Of a stretch of 64,000 nucleotides of DNA, positions 10,276 through 19,342 are shown piece after piece. Position 1 is the first letter of the stretch. Each line of letters starts with the position of its first letter. Source of the stretch: Rheum nobile (taxonomy: Eukaryota; Streptophyta; Magnoliopsida; Caryophyllales; Polygonaceae); NCBI GenBank assembly GCA_027886185.1, contig WOAB01000321.1:372001-436000 (forward strand), given 5' to 3'. The position numbers and the translations under genes were made by a program. Under the pieces are notes generated by a model that was not told the DNA's origin, made no database searches, and saw only the letters and a program-made list of their open reading frames with translations.

Positions 10276-11873
10276 CACCATACCTGGGTCAGTGCACTTC
10301 TTGGGCATACGCCGTTGAAACACCGTTGAGACACGTTCGCTCACCTTGACATTTTGCTTTCCCTTCAGCTTTTGGTTCCTCTTTATCGTGCAAAGCTCCT
10401 TCAAGAATTTAGCATACTTGGGAATTTTCTTCACAAGCTTGAGCAAAGGAATGTTGACCTCACACTTGCTGAACGTCTCAAAGAGGTCTTTGTCATCAAC
10501 TACCCTTCTCTCCTTGAGCGCCTCTGGAAAAGGGGCGGGTGGCTTCTCGGAACCGAGAGGGGGAAAGTATGGACGAACATAGGTGTCCACATAAGGCTCA
10601 TCAACAGCTACATAAATCTCGCCGCGGGTGCGGTGAGACGTCACCGCCGGGTGCGGTGGATCCCCAGATTTTTCTCGAGAAACAGTACCGCTTGACACGG
10701 GTGCGGTGGTTTCCACCGCTGGGTGCGGTGAACTTGACAGAACATTCTGTTTTTCCAAATCATGCTCGCCGCGGGTGCGGTCACCTTGCCATGGGTGCGG
10801 TGGTTCTCCAGAATACCCTCTTTTCCTGAGTCGTCCTCTTCAGCACTAGGATCGACATGCAATTGCTTTCCACTTCTAAGGGTTACCGCGCTAACGTTTT
10901 CCCTCGGGTTCACTACCATTTGAGATGGTAGATTTCCCGAAGTCCGCTGATCAATCCTTGTAATCGCCTCAGCCATCTGTCCCATCGGTGTCTCCAGATT
11001 CTTAATACTCGACGTCATAGCTTGAACGTGAGTGCTGAAATGCTTCGTCAATGCTTTGAGCATATCTTCAGTTGAGGGAGACGCATCAGGTTGTGGAACT
11101 TGTGGCCTTGGTATATAGGGCGGTCTTGGCTGTTGTTGTTGTTGATACTGAGGTTGTTGTTGTGGATTCGGTTGGTCCCTCCATCTGAAATTTGGGTGGT
11201 CTCTCCATCCCGGATTATACGTGTTGGAGTAGGGATCATTCCGAGGTCTTGGATTGCCATAACCTCCTACAGCGTTTACCTCAGCGGGCGCATCGTCTTG
11301 TAGTTGAGGACAAGCGTCGGTGGGGTGGAATTGATCGGCACAGACCCCACACGCGTTCAGTTGTTGAGGAGTCCCTTGCAGCGTAAGTCTCCTTACCATG
11401 TCCTTCAATTCAGCCATATCGTTAGCATATGCAGAGCGACCAGAGAAGCATCAGCATTGACTCCTCTCTTGGTAGAGGCTCTACCGAAATTTCTAGTGCC
11501 CTCTGCCATCTCCTGAATCTTTTCCATAGTAGCTGCCGGTGTTGTGTTGAGAATATTGCCACCACATGCAGCGTCGACAATTCTCCTTTCGTTGTCCAGC
11601 AGCCCATTATAGAGATGAAGTACCAGATCCTGGTTGGAATACCCGTGGAATGGACAGCTTGAGCAAAGTCTCTTGAACCGCTCATAGTAATCATACAGGC
11701 TCTCGTTAGCTTCCTGTTCAATGTTGCTAATAGCTTTCTTTAAACTGTTTGCCTTCTTTGCAGGGAAATATTTCTCGAGAAACGCCTTATGAAGCTTGGT
11801 CCACGTGTCAATGCTCCCAGTAGGAAGATAGTAATACCAGTCATCGGCAGTGTCCTTCAGGGTGAACCCAAAA
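10276..11873 (-). pseudogene. gag C-terminal half and gag-protease linker of element B
   Basis: On the minus strand, capsid sequence resumes at 11873 directly after solo LTR J, with typical retrotransposon capsid motifs such as DWYYYLP and FLEKYFP. A frameshift lies near 11420. The next frame (11417-10641) has a CCHC zinc knuckle, CX2CX4HX4C (CGVCADQFHPTDAC), a Gln/Pro-rich segment and the TLRSGKQL region also seen in A. A second frameshift near 10790, in the palindrome cluster, leads to the linker frame (about 10758-10276) that reaches the protease on the far side of A. Gag normally packages the RNA into particles. Two frameshifts and two insertions make this non-functional. Confidence 0.85.
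10619..10802 (-). repeat. palindrome cluster in the gag linker of element B
   Basis: Copies near 10619, 10642-10658 (CACCGCCGGGTGCGGTG), 10698, 10713-10729, 10768 and 10787. Position and order mirror the cluster in A (6549-6734), so the insert predates the divergence of A and B. One copy coincides with a frameshift of B gag. Confidence 0.85.
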
Positions 11874-12868
11874 TGATAAGGATCAAGGATCGGGGTCGAT
11901 GCGGTGCAAGGAAAGGCTCGAAAGATCTTCAAGGAATCGTCAAGAAAAGCCCAGAAAATGACCTGACTTGAACTGGCTCGTTCTCCTTGCTCAGAACTCG
12001 GAATTGGATGATTCCAAATCCCAGAGTTAGATCTGAGAGTGTAGAATAATGCCTCAAAATTTGGTGGACAGTGGATCAATGGGTCGGAAGTTATGATGTT
12101 TCTCCCGAACAGTCGCAACCAGAGAACAATGTAAGCGAAAGGGAAATGGATGATTTTGGCCTGGTGTTTGATGGGGACGGTGGATGATTGTTTGGAGGAG
12201 ATGGAAATGAGGGATAAGAACCTAACACTCTTGTGGATATGACTCACCACTCAAGTTTAGGAGAGATCAAGATTCAAGAGATATGACTCACTCTTGAAAC
12301 AAGACCGATTTGTTCGATATGACTCACGAACACACTCGATATGACTCACGAGCAAACAAGAGAAAGATTGACGTTTTAAGAAAGCTCTCAAAGAGGTTTT
12401 TGATTCAATAAAACGTGCCTTACAATGGAAGAAGCAAAGCCTATTTATACTACTATGGGGAATTGCCTCTTGGAGCTTTTTTTCAAGGCATTTAATGCCT
12501 AGTTGTCATCCCACATGGGGAGTGATAAACCGGCCAGCCAAGGTCCCAAGGAGGGCTGATTACAATGCATTAAAAGGCCTACAACTCCCTAGGCAAATAG
12601 GCTCCAAAATACAAAATTCAAACTAGAAATTCAAATGCAAAATGGAGGGAGATTTCAAGCACATGGGGCCGGCTCTTCTTGGACTTGAAACAACATGAAT
12701 GGGCCTTGATCTTGGTTGGAGCCCACGTGACTTGAAGCTAGGGCCGGGCCAAGGCGTTGTTGGAGGTCTCTAGCCATGGATCGAGTGAGACGCCTTGGTG
12801 CCGGGTCTTGGTGACTTGGTTCCTTTTCTTTGATCTTGTTTGGTTCTTGATGTGGAGGATTCACATCA
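11874..12868 (-). mobile_element. solo LTR J in gag of element B
   Basis: 995 bp with TG...CA ends (minus strand TGATGTGAATCC to CCTTATCA), flanked by CAAAA on both sides (11869-11873, 12869-12873), a perfect target duplication. Gag coding resumes in frame on both sides if one duplication copy is dropped. There is no internal region, so it is a solo LTR left by LTR-LTR recombination. On the minus strand the first part encodes a polypeptide (RRLTRSMARDLQ, about 12860-12655) like the C-terminus of some gypsy Pol proteins. A TATAAATA-type box follows near 12452 and a GACTCATATC-rich leader lies at about 12240-12350. Confidence 0.88.
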
Positions 12869-12873
12869 CAAAA

Positions 12874-13160
12874 GCTCTCATCTTTATCTGCTCCTCAGTA
12901 ACATTCGCCGGTTTCATGCTCATGCAGATTGTGTGGAATTTGCCCAGATGCTTGATTGGGTCCTCTCCAGCCAGTCCATGGAAATATGGGAGCAAATGAA
13001 TCAGCCCCGGCTTCAACTCAAAGTTCACGTTTTCTCCCATAGCAGGGATTACTACAGCCAAAGGTTGCTGCTGTAGGTCTGGCGCAGTTAACTGTCTCAG
13101 CGTTCTATCAGCGTCACCCATCTCGAACGCAGGGTTGTCAAAAACCAAAGTACGGTTCAC
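12874..13160 (-). pseudogene. gag N-terminal part of element B
   Basis: The minus frame from 13160 begins a Gag-like protein (FELKPGLIHLL, then GLAGEDPIKHLGKF) typical of the N-terminal capsid region in Athila-group and related gypsy elements. It runs into solo LTR J at 12873. The leader hairpin and primer site lie just upstream (13230-13342), so the whole gag start is in place. Confidence 0.8.
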
Positions 13161-13229
13161 TCTGCATTACTGAGACAAAGTTCTCTCAATCTCTAGATCA
13201 AAATCAAGAAGAGGTGAGTTAGTAGCACG

Positions 13230-13257
13230 AGTGTGAACCATAAGATAGGTTCACACC
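13230..13257 (-). promoter_or_regulatory. leader stem-loop of element B
   Basis: The minus strand reads GGTGTGAACC, an 8-nt loop, then GGTTCACACT. It matches the element A hairpin in position and loop size. One stem pair is A-T here and G-C in A, a compensatory change. The terminal pair is G-T in B. Confidence 0.8.
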
Positions 13258-13290
13258 AAGGTAGGCAACAAACAAATCCCAAAAACAGAA

Positions 13291-13342
13291 AATTTGACTC
13301 CCCGGCAACGGCGCCAAATTTGACTCCCCGGCAACGGCGCCA
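13291..13342 (-). promoter_or_regulatory. tandemly duplicated primer-binding site of element B
   Basis: A 26-bp unit is repeated exactly twice (13291-13316 and 13317-13342). Each copy contains the minus-strand sequence TGGCGCCGTTGCCGGGGA, a full match to the plant tRNA-Asp 3' end as I recall it. The copy next to the LTR should be the functional one. Confidence 0.9.
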
Positions 13343-13346
13343 AATT

Positions 13347-14748
13347 TGGGAGGACTAAAGTCGTGATGCCTATCAAAGAAATCCTAAAGTACTTACTACA
13401 GAGTATAGCAAGCAAGTCAGGGTCGATCCCACAGAGAGTCAGGTTATCTATTCTTGCAATTCACGTCACGAACTAGGAACTAGGGGGGGGGGTTGTAGTA
13501 ATTTCGAAACAAGCAATTAAAGCAAAGCAAACAGATTCGCATACAAAGTTTGTGAATATGATGGGGAAAAGCGCCACACTCAACAGAGATCCACACAACA
13601 ATAGAAAGGTCGATCACGGAATTCTATCAATCTCAAGTTCTTAATATTTCTATAGTTGTTCTTATCCCGATCATAGATAACTATTAGTTCTACCAGCCCT
13701 AATAGTACTTATTACCAAATCAAATCCGAAAACCTTCAAGACTCAATAAAGCAATAGCAATCAACCAAGGATTCAACAAGATACATGCAATAGAAACAAC
13801 CCGTTACTATAAGCATGCAATTAACTCTCTCTCACGATGAAGCGCTCGGATCCCCTATACGCAACAATCGTGCTTGCTACTAGATATGCAACCCAAACCC
13901 GGAATCACAAGTTCTAGCGATTAGGAAGATATCAATAAACCTAATTGATCAATCTAGATAAATCAACATAAACCAATAATCAATCACGCACAAGAGAATC
14001 AATCCAACTAGATAGGAAAACGAACAAGAGTAGAAAACTCAAAACCAATCAATTGCTGGCTTCAAACTGTCAAGTGCAAGAATGGAGGTTTAGTTCTCCA
14101 TTAGGGTTTGTAAGCAAAATACGTAAAACGGTGGCAACTAGGGTTCGAGAATAGATCCCCTCTAAAAGAGTCTTAAACTTCACTTAAATACTAAGGAAAT
14201 AATTCAGAAAAAAACAAACTTGGAAACAAAGTCTCGGAAATAAAATAAAACGGGAAATAAAAACTCGGAAATAAATCCGGAAAAGGTCTTCAGCGCGTCG
14301 CCACCGCGGGTGCGGTGGCTCCCACCGCTAGGTGCGGTGACTCTCCAGTGGCTAGATCCTCGCTTCTATTGGGCTCGCCACGGGTGCGGCCATGCCCACC
14401 GCTGGGTGCGGTAGGACTCCAGAATCTTGTCTGGTTTCTGCTTCTTCCACCGCAGGGGCGGTGGTCTTTGGCGCGGGTGCGGCAAGGCTCCAGTAACATC
14501 TCCTCTTCAAAGATCTTCCTTGCAATCTCTCGCACCGCTCCTCACTCATCTCTTCACTCCCTTGGCGTCTTCCCTTGGTGGCTTCCTTCCTCAGTGTCTC
14601 CTAGATATCCACAATAGCTCAAACACCTCCAAAAATACCAAACTTCGCCTCTAAACGCCATACATATGAATGTGTCTAAATCTACCCGAATGACACCAAT
14701 AAACCCTCTAATGACTCTTACTTAAGCCCTACAAAGTAGTGCTTATCA
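13347..14748 (-). repeat. 5' LTR of element B
   Basis: 1402 bp. On the minus strand it starts TGATAAGC (14748) and ends near 13347. It is clearly related to the LTRs of A along its length, including the C tract (13482-13492 as G on the plus strand). It carries palindromes at 14302-14318, 14323-14339, about 14376, about 14397 and 14448-14463. It abuts the truncated third ORF of element C. Confidence 0.9.
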
Positions 14749-15946
14749 CCTAGCCGCCCCGTCCTCGCACGAGCTGACCCTGGAGTTTCTGGCCACGCTG
14801 GAGCGCCACGACGACGGGATCACGTTTAACCTGCTGGGGCGGCAGAGGATGATGTCCTACCAAGGTCTGCGGGACCTGTTTGGTGTTACTGAGGCTCCCG
14901 CCGAGGATTGGGAGGCCGCAGGCACCTTGCCAGAGCTCTTCTGTCAGGATGCGACCCGGGAGGTACTCAACCCCAGCGCCGGCGAGTATAACTACAAGCT
15001 GACGCACCCCTGTCTGAGGCTGGCGCACAAGGTGCTCGCCATGTCCTTCTTGGGACAGGGGGAGGTGAACAAGGTTCCGACGCTGGACCTTACAGTACTC
15101 TGGTGTTTGACACTGGAGAGCCACAACACCCCCGACTGGGTCGATTTGTTCCTCTCCAGCTGTCTCGGGCTGAGGGAGAAAACGGGCGACAAGATCTCCA
15201 TGGGGGGCATGGTGACGCTTATCGCCCAGCAATACGAGAACATCGCGGACCATTGGGATTTCCCCGCCGACATCTACACCTACAACATCACACTGCTGCG
15301 GAGATCCCATCTGCTGGAGGTCCATGGTGGAGAGTTCACCTGGCTCTCCAAGAAGGAAAGGACCCACCGAATGAGGCTGCCTCGTCCGATGCCTTATGGG
15401 CCCCGGGGGAGGGATTTTTACCTCTATGCCGATGGAGAGCAGGGGTCGTCGTCCGAAGACGAAGGGGACGACGACGACAACGAGGAGGAGGAGGAAGCGA
15501 CTGCAGCGGTGGACATGGAGAGCGATGTGCCATCCCCGCGGCATTCCAGGGGCCCACCTGTTTACCCTGACTATACCTACCAGGCATTTGGGTCTGGTAG
15601 TGGATCTGGAGGGGCGCCCTGGGACCAGCTCCTGGACAGAATGGCCAACCTACAGTTGAGGCAGGCCGAGCATATATAAAGGAGTGTCGAGTGGGAACGC
15701 GGCATCTCCCAGAGGCTAGAGGAGCATGAGAGGACAAGCGTTCAGTGGGAACGCAAAGTCTCCACCCGCCTGGATGAGCAGGAGCGGCGGAGCGCTGAGT
15801 GGCAGCGCAACATGGAGGTCAACCTTGCATACCACGCCAACCGCCTGGACAGTCACCTTATCACTGTTGAGGACCAGGTGGTTCAGATGCAGAGGAGAGT
15901 TGAGGCTTTCTTCAACGCTTATGGGTATTGGCCTCCACCCCAGTGA
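14749..15946 (+). pseudogene. Athila third-ORF (env-like position) protein, 5' truncated
   Basis: The frame is open from the edge of the B LTR, reads through ATG at 14849 and meets TAA at 15677. It then continues in the same frame to TGA at 15944, so one nonsense mutation splits it. Residues after 14849 resemble the plant ATHILA ORF-1 family (long helical protein, GLRDLFGV and a SHNTPDWVDLFLSS segment). An acidic Asp/Glu run lies around residues 200-220. After the internal stop the sequence is coiled-coil-like, with a roughly 17-residue repeat (S-x-x-WERK-x-x-x-RL-x-E) three times. Function of this family is unknown. GC content is high compared with the flanking LTRs. Confidence 0.8.
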
Positions 15947-15985
15947 GTATTTCTATTTTCCCCTTATCTTTTTCTTGTCTTCCAT

Positions 15986-16022
15986 ACATTGAGGACAATG
16001 CATGATTTAAGCATGGGGGAGT
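15986..16022 (+). promoter_or_regulatory. upstream polypurine-like motif of element C
   Basis: GAGGACAATGCA then TTTAAGCATGGGGGAG, as in A at 8163-8200, and about 650 bp before the 3' LTR. Confidence 0.65.
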
Positions 16023-16138
16023 AGAGTATTCACTATCTATCTTATACATATTTCTTTTCCAGCATTGTACTTTGATTTGTAGCATTTCGAATTTCAGCAT
16101 TTCTTTTCAAAAAAAAAAAAAAATCGAAAATCCTGGGA

Positions 16139-16166
16139 CAAGCTGAAAACCTGAAAGGGCGGCTTG
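16139..16166 (+). promoter_or_regulatory. 3' stem-loop 1 of element C (GAAA loop)
   Basis: Outer 6-bp stem 16139-16144 with 16161-16166, GAAAA bulge, inner CCT/GGG stem and GAAA loop. At two stem positions both bases differ from A and pairing is kept. Confidence 0.75.
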
Positions 16167-16266
16167 GGTAAAAAGCAGGTGACCCGGACCAGCGCTAGGC
16201 TGGGGTAAGAAGGTGTCGGAGTGACGTGAGCTTATGTGAGCACATCTATGAGAAAAATATGAGTGG

Positions 16267-16295
16267 CTAGGATGAAAACCCGAAAGGGCTCCTAG
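16267..16295 (+). promoter_or_regulatory. 3' stem-loop 2 of element C (GAAA loop)
   Basis: Perfect 6-bp outer stem CTAGGA (16267-16272) with TCCTAG (16290-16295) around the same GAAAACCCGAAAGGGC core. Confidence 0.75.
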
Positions 16296-16655
16296 GCAAA
16301 ATGAGTGAAAAGAAAAGGAGAGTTTTCTATGATCTTATTTTACCGATGGGGCGACATAAGTAGAGGAGTTGAAGAAGGATTGTCGGGTAGGTCACTATGG
16401 GAGGCATAAGGAGTCATAGATGGAGGCTAGGATTAGAGGTCACTTTACACTATTGGATGTCCGGGTTGAGCTTGGGGGAAGTACTCTGCTTGCCCTCAAG
16501 TTTATTGAGTTGTGGATGTGTTGTAGATGAGATTGGTACCAGGAGCTTTGGCATGGGTTAGGTAACTCTTAGTTGGAGGATATGCTTCCTGAGACCTTGG
16601 GTGCTACATTGGAGGAGTAGACTTTCTTTTAGTTTACTCGAGGACGAGCAAAGGT

Positions 16656-16672
16656 CTAAGCATGGGGGAGTT
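16656..16672 (+). promoter_or_regulatory. polypurine tract of element C
   Basis: TAAGCATGGGGGAGTT immediately before TGATAAGC (16673), identical in form to element A. Confidence 0.85.
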
Positions 16673-17997
16673 TGATAAGCACTACTTTGTAGGGCTTAAC
16701 TAAGAGTTATTAGAGGTTTTATTGGTGCCATTCGGATAGATTTAGACACATTCTTATGTATGGCATTTGGAGGCGAAGTTGGTGTTTTTGGAGGTGTTTG
16801 AGCTACTTTGGATATCATGAAGACACTGAGGAAGGAAGCCATCAAGAGAAGACGCCAAGGAGTGAAGAGGAGACGGGTTGGTGCAAGGCAAAGGACAAGA
16901 ATGCCGAGCATTAACCGCGATCACGGGCATGGGTGCCGTGATCGCGGGACTCGGAGCATGTCGAGAGTTTTCTGCGGGCGCGGAGAGATTGAAGGGCGCG
17001 GAGCCACATGGGCCACGATCAAGGTCCACCACCCGCGATCACGGGTCTGACACGGCAGAGGCTCGGACTTATTCCGAGTTATCTTTTTAGTTTTCTTTTC
17101 CCGTTTTCTTATTTATATTTCAGTTATTTGCTTAATGGGCTTAGGTCATTTGTTAGGGCCCTATAAATACTCTCCTTATGCATTAGGGTTAGGGTTCCAC
17201 TCTTTAAAGACAAGTTCTAGTTTTTGCAATTTCAATTCATCGTTGTTTATTTCTTTTGAAGTTTCTACCATGACTATGAGGAGCTAAGCCTCTTTGGCTT
17301 AGTCCGGTAATGGAAGCATGAGTTCGTTCATCTGGTTGTGAGGTTTTGTTCCTATCTATCTATCCTATTGAGTTATATCTTTTCTCTGAGCAAATTCATA
17401 TTTGAATGTTTGTTGGTTTATCTAGACTGATCACCTAGGTTTATTGCTTTCATTCATATTGCTAATACTAGGGAACTGTTGGGCTAACGCTCTAGTATAA
17501 GTAGCAAGCATTGATTGTTATCTGCATCTGTGGATTATATCTATGTGGGAATTGATTACATGGTAAATGCATCTGAGCGAGCGTTCTGTGTATCCTGGTT
17601 AATCCTTATAAGCATTTTTGCCTTTGGGTTGAACCTTTAGTGGTACTAGGGTTATTCATTGGTAAGGGTTCTTTGGGGAAGGGTTCCTTCTGAATTTACA
17701 TAAGATCGGGACAGGAATAACCAAATAGGAAGATAGGACTTAATCAATGAACAACCTTTGAATGACTTATGTGGACATTACTTGGCTAAGTGTTTTTCTC
17801 TCTTGATATTTCATCCATTCTACTTTGTTTTGTTTGCAACCAACCAACAATAAAACCCCCCCTTTGTGACATTGCATGCTACCACCATTGGTTCCTTCCT
17901 TCTCTGTGGGATCGACCTTGACTTACTTACTATACTTTGTTTAGTGAGGATTTTAGGATTTACTTTTGATTAGGGGTACGACGACTACCCTCCGTCA
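16673..17997 (+). repeat. 3' LTR of element C
   Basis: 1325 bp, TGATAAGC to CTCCGTCA. It is related to the A and B LTRs near the ends. At the place where A and B carry the CACCGC-type palindromes, this LTR carries a different GC-rich palindrome set (about 16912-17047): CCGCGATCACGGGC and the opposite-strand form CCGTGATCGCGGG. A TATAAATA box lies at about 17161. Confidence 0.9.
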
Positions 17998-19342
17998 CTA
18001 TGTATCCCAAAAACGTCTATACGTAGGTTGTTAATTCAAGGAGCTCATGAAGGTAGAGGACATTTTGGTATTCCTAAGACTTTGGCTGCATTAAGGGAAC
18101 ATTTTTATTGGCCTAAAATGATGCATCGTGTTACTCAATATTGCAAGGCTTGTGTTACTTGTGTGCATGCTAAGTCTAGGTCGAGTCCCCAAGGTTTGTA
18201 TACCCCTTTGCCTATTCCTAACGTCCCATGGGAGGATATTAGTATGGACTTTATAACTGGTTTGCCTTTGTCTAAGAAGGGGAGGGACTCGATATTTATT
18301 GTTGTTGATCGGTTTTCTAAGATGGCTCAATTTATCGCATGTAAGACTACTAATAATGCTTCTGAGATTGCTTCTTTTCTTTTTTGAGCATGTTGTTAGG
18401 CTGCATGGTATTCCTAGGAGTATAGTGTCCGATCGTGATGCTAAGTCTGGGAGTTTTTTTTGGAAATCTTTATGGGCCAAGTTAGGGACTAAGTTGTTAT
18501 TTTCTACTAGTTATCATCCCCAAACGGACGGCCAAACGGAGGTCACTGATAGGACTTTAGGTGCTTTATTACATACTATGTTAAAGTCTAACCTTCTCAA
18601 GTGGGAATAGTGCTTGCCTTTTGTTGAGTTTTCTTATAACAGGTCCATGCACTCGGCGACGCAGTTGAGCCCATTTCAGGTTGTCTACGGCATCAATCCC
18701 CACACGCCTTTGGATCTTGCACCGAGACCCATGAAGGACAAGGAGAGTGTCAAGGATGTGGAGCGTGCGGACATGGTGAATGCGCTGCATGAGAGGACCA
18801 AGACGCAGCTGGAGAAGAAGGCTGTGCAGACCGCTCGTCAGTGCAACGTAGGCCGGCGTGCCGTGGAATTTGAAGCCGGAGACTTGGTGTGGTTGCACTT
18901 GCGTCGCGATCGCTTTCCATTAAAGCGATGCCAGAAGTTGGATGCTAGAGGTGACGGTCCATTTCTGGTGCTACAACGCCTTTGTGCCAACGCATACCGC
19001 TTTCCATTAAAGCGATGCCAGAAGTTGGATGCTAGAGGTGACGGTCCTCTTCGTCTTTCTCCTTATACACCTCCTGCTTTTGACGACGAGGACGAAGAAG
19101 GGATGCTTCGCTGCCAAGAAGGGGAGATTGATAGCTCCATGACCCCCTCAATGACGGCGAAGGACGAAGAGGAAGCAATGGAAGTGCAATCCAACGGCCC
19201 GGTGACTAGAGCTCGTGCAAGGGCGATGGAACGAGTAACTCAATCTTTAGTCACCCGGAGTTATGCAGGTTACTCAGCATCAAACAGTCCTAAATGGGTC
19301 CTCCTATTGACCTACGAAGGGCTGGGCGTTGTCTCGCCCTAA
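17998..19342 (+). pseudogene. integrase and pol C-terminus of element D
   Basis: The frame starts inside the integrase zinc-finger region (CKACVTCVHAKS), followed by the core with ISMDFITGLP, IVSDRDAK and YHPQTDGQTEV. These are the catalytic D, D and E surroundings of Ty3/gypsy integrases of the chromovirus-like type, although I see no chromodomain. A one-base shift in a T run near 18385 and a stop near 18608 break it. In the C-terminal region a stretch of about 48 bp occurs twice (about 18909-18957 and 18999-19047), the second copy replacing sequence kept in E. The last ~70 codons lie inside the 3' LTR. Confidence 0.85.
19116..19128 (+). promoter_or_regulatory. polypurine tract of element D, within the pol frame
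   Basis: AAGAAGGGGAGAT directly before the LTR start TGATAGCTCC. It is translated as part of pol. Confidence 0.75.

Larger units (their letters stand above)
1..14748 (-). mobile_element. Athila-type Ty3/gypsy element B (left end off the window)
   Basis: Read on the minus strand the order is 5' LTR (14748-13347), duplicated primer-binding site, gag, protease, reverse transcriptase, RNase H, integrase, then a 3' non-coding region reaching base 1. The order PR-RT-RH-IN, the tRNA-Asp-type primer site and the relatedness to neighbours A and C place it in the Athila group (established knowledge). It is interrupted by element A within the protease region and by solo LTR J within gag. Both interruptions leave clean flanks, so the older reading frame can be followed across them. 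Its 3' LTR is not in the window. It lies in the third ORF of element C, so its target duplication should begin with CCTAG (14749-14753) at the unseen left end. Confidence 0.9.
14749..17997 (+). mobile_element. Athila-type element C, 3' part
   Basis: Truncated on the left by insertion of B. What remains is most of the third ORF, the 3' structural region, the polypurine tract and a complete 3' LTR. The five bases after the LTR are CTATG (17998-18002). A related uninterrupted sequence in element E (about 24160, minus strand) has the same surrounding bases without an insertion, showing that C landed in the integrase gene of element D. Confidence 0.9.

Noticed and set aside
15336..15737. ORF antisense to the Athila third ORF
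   Set aside because: A by-product of the GC-rich coding strand; no known domain.
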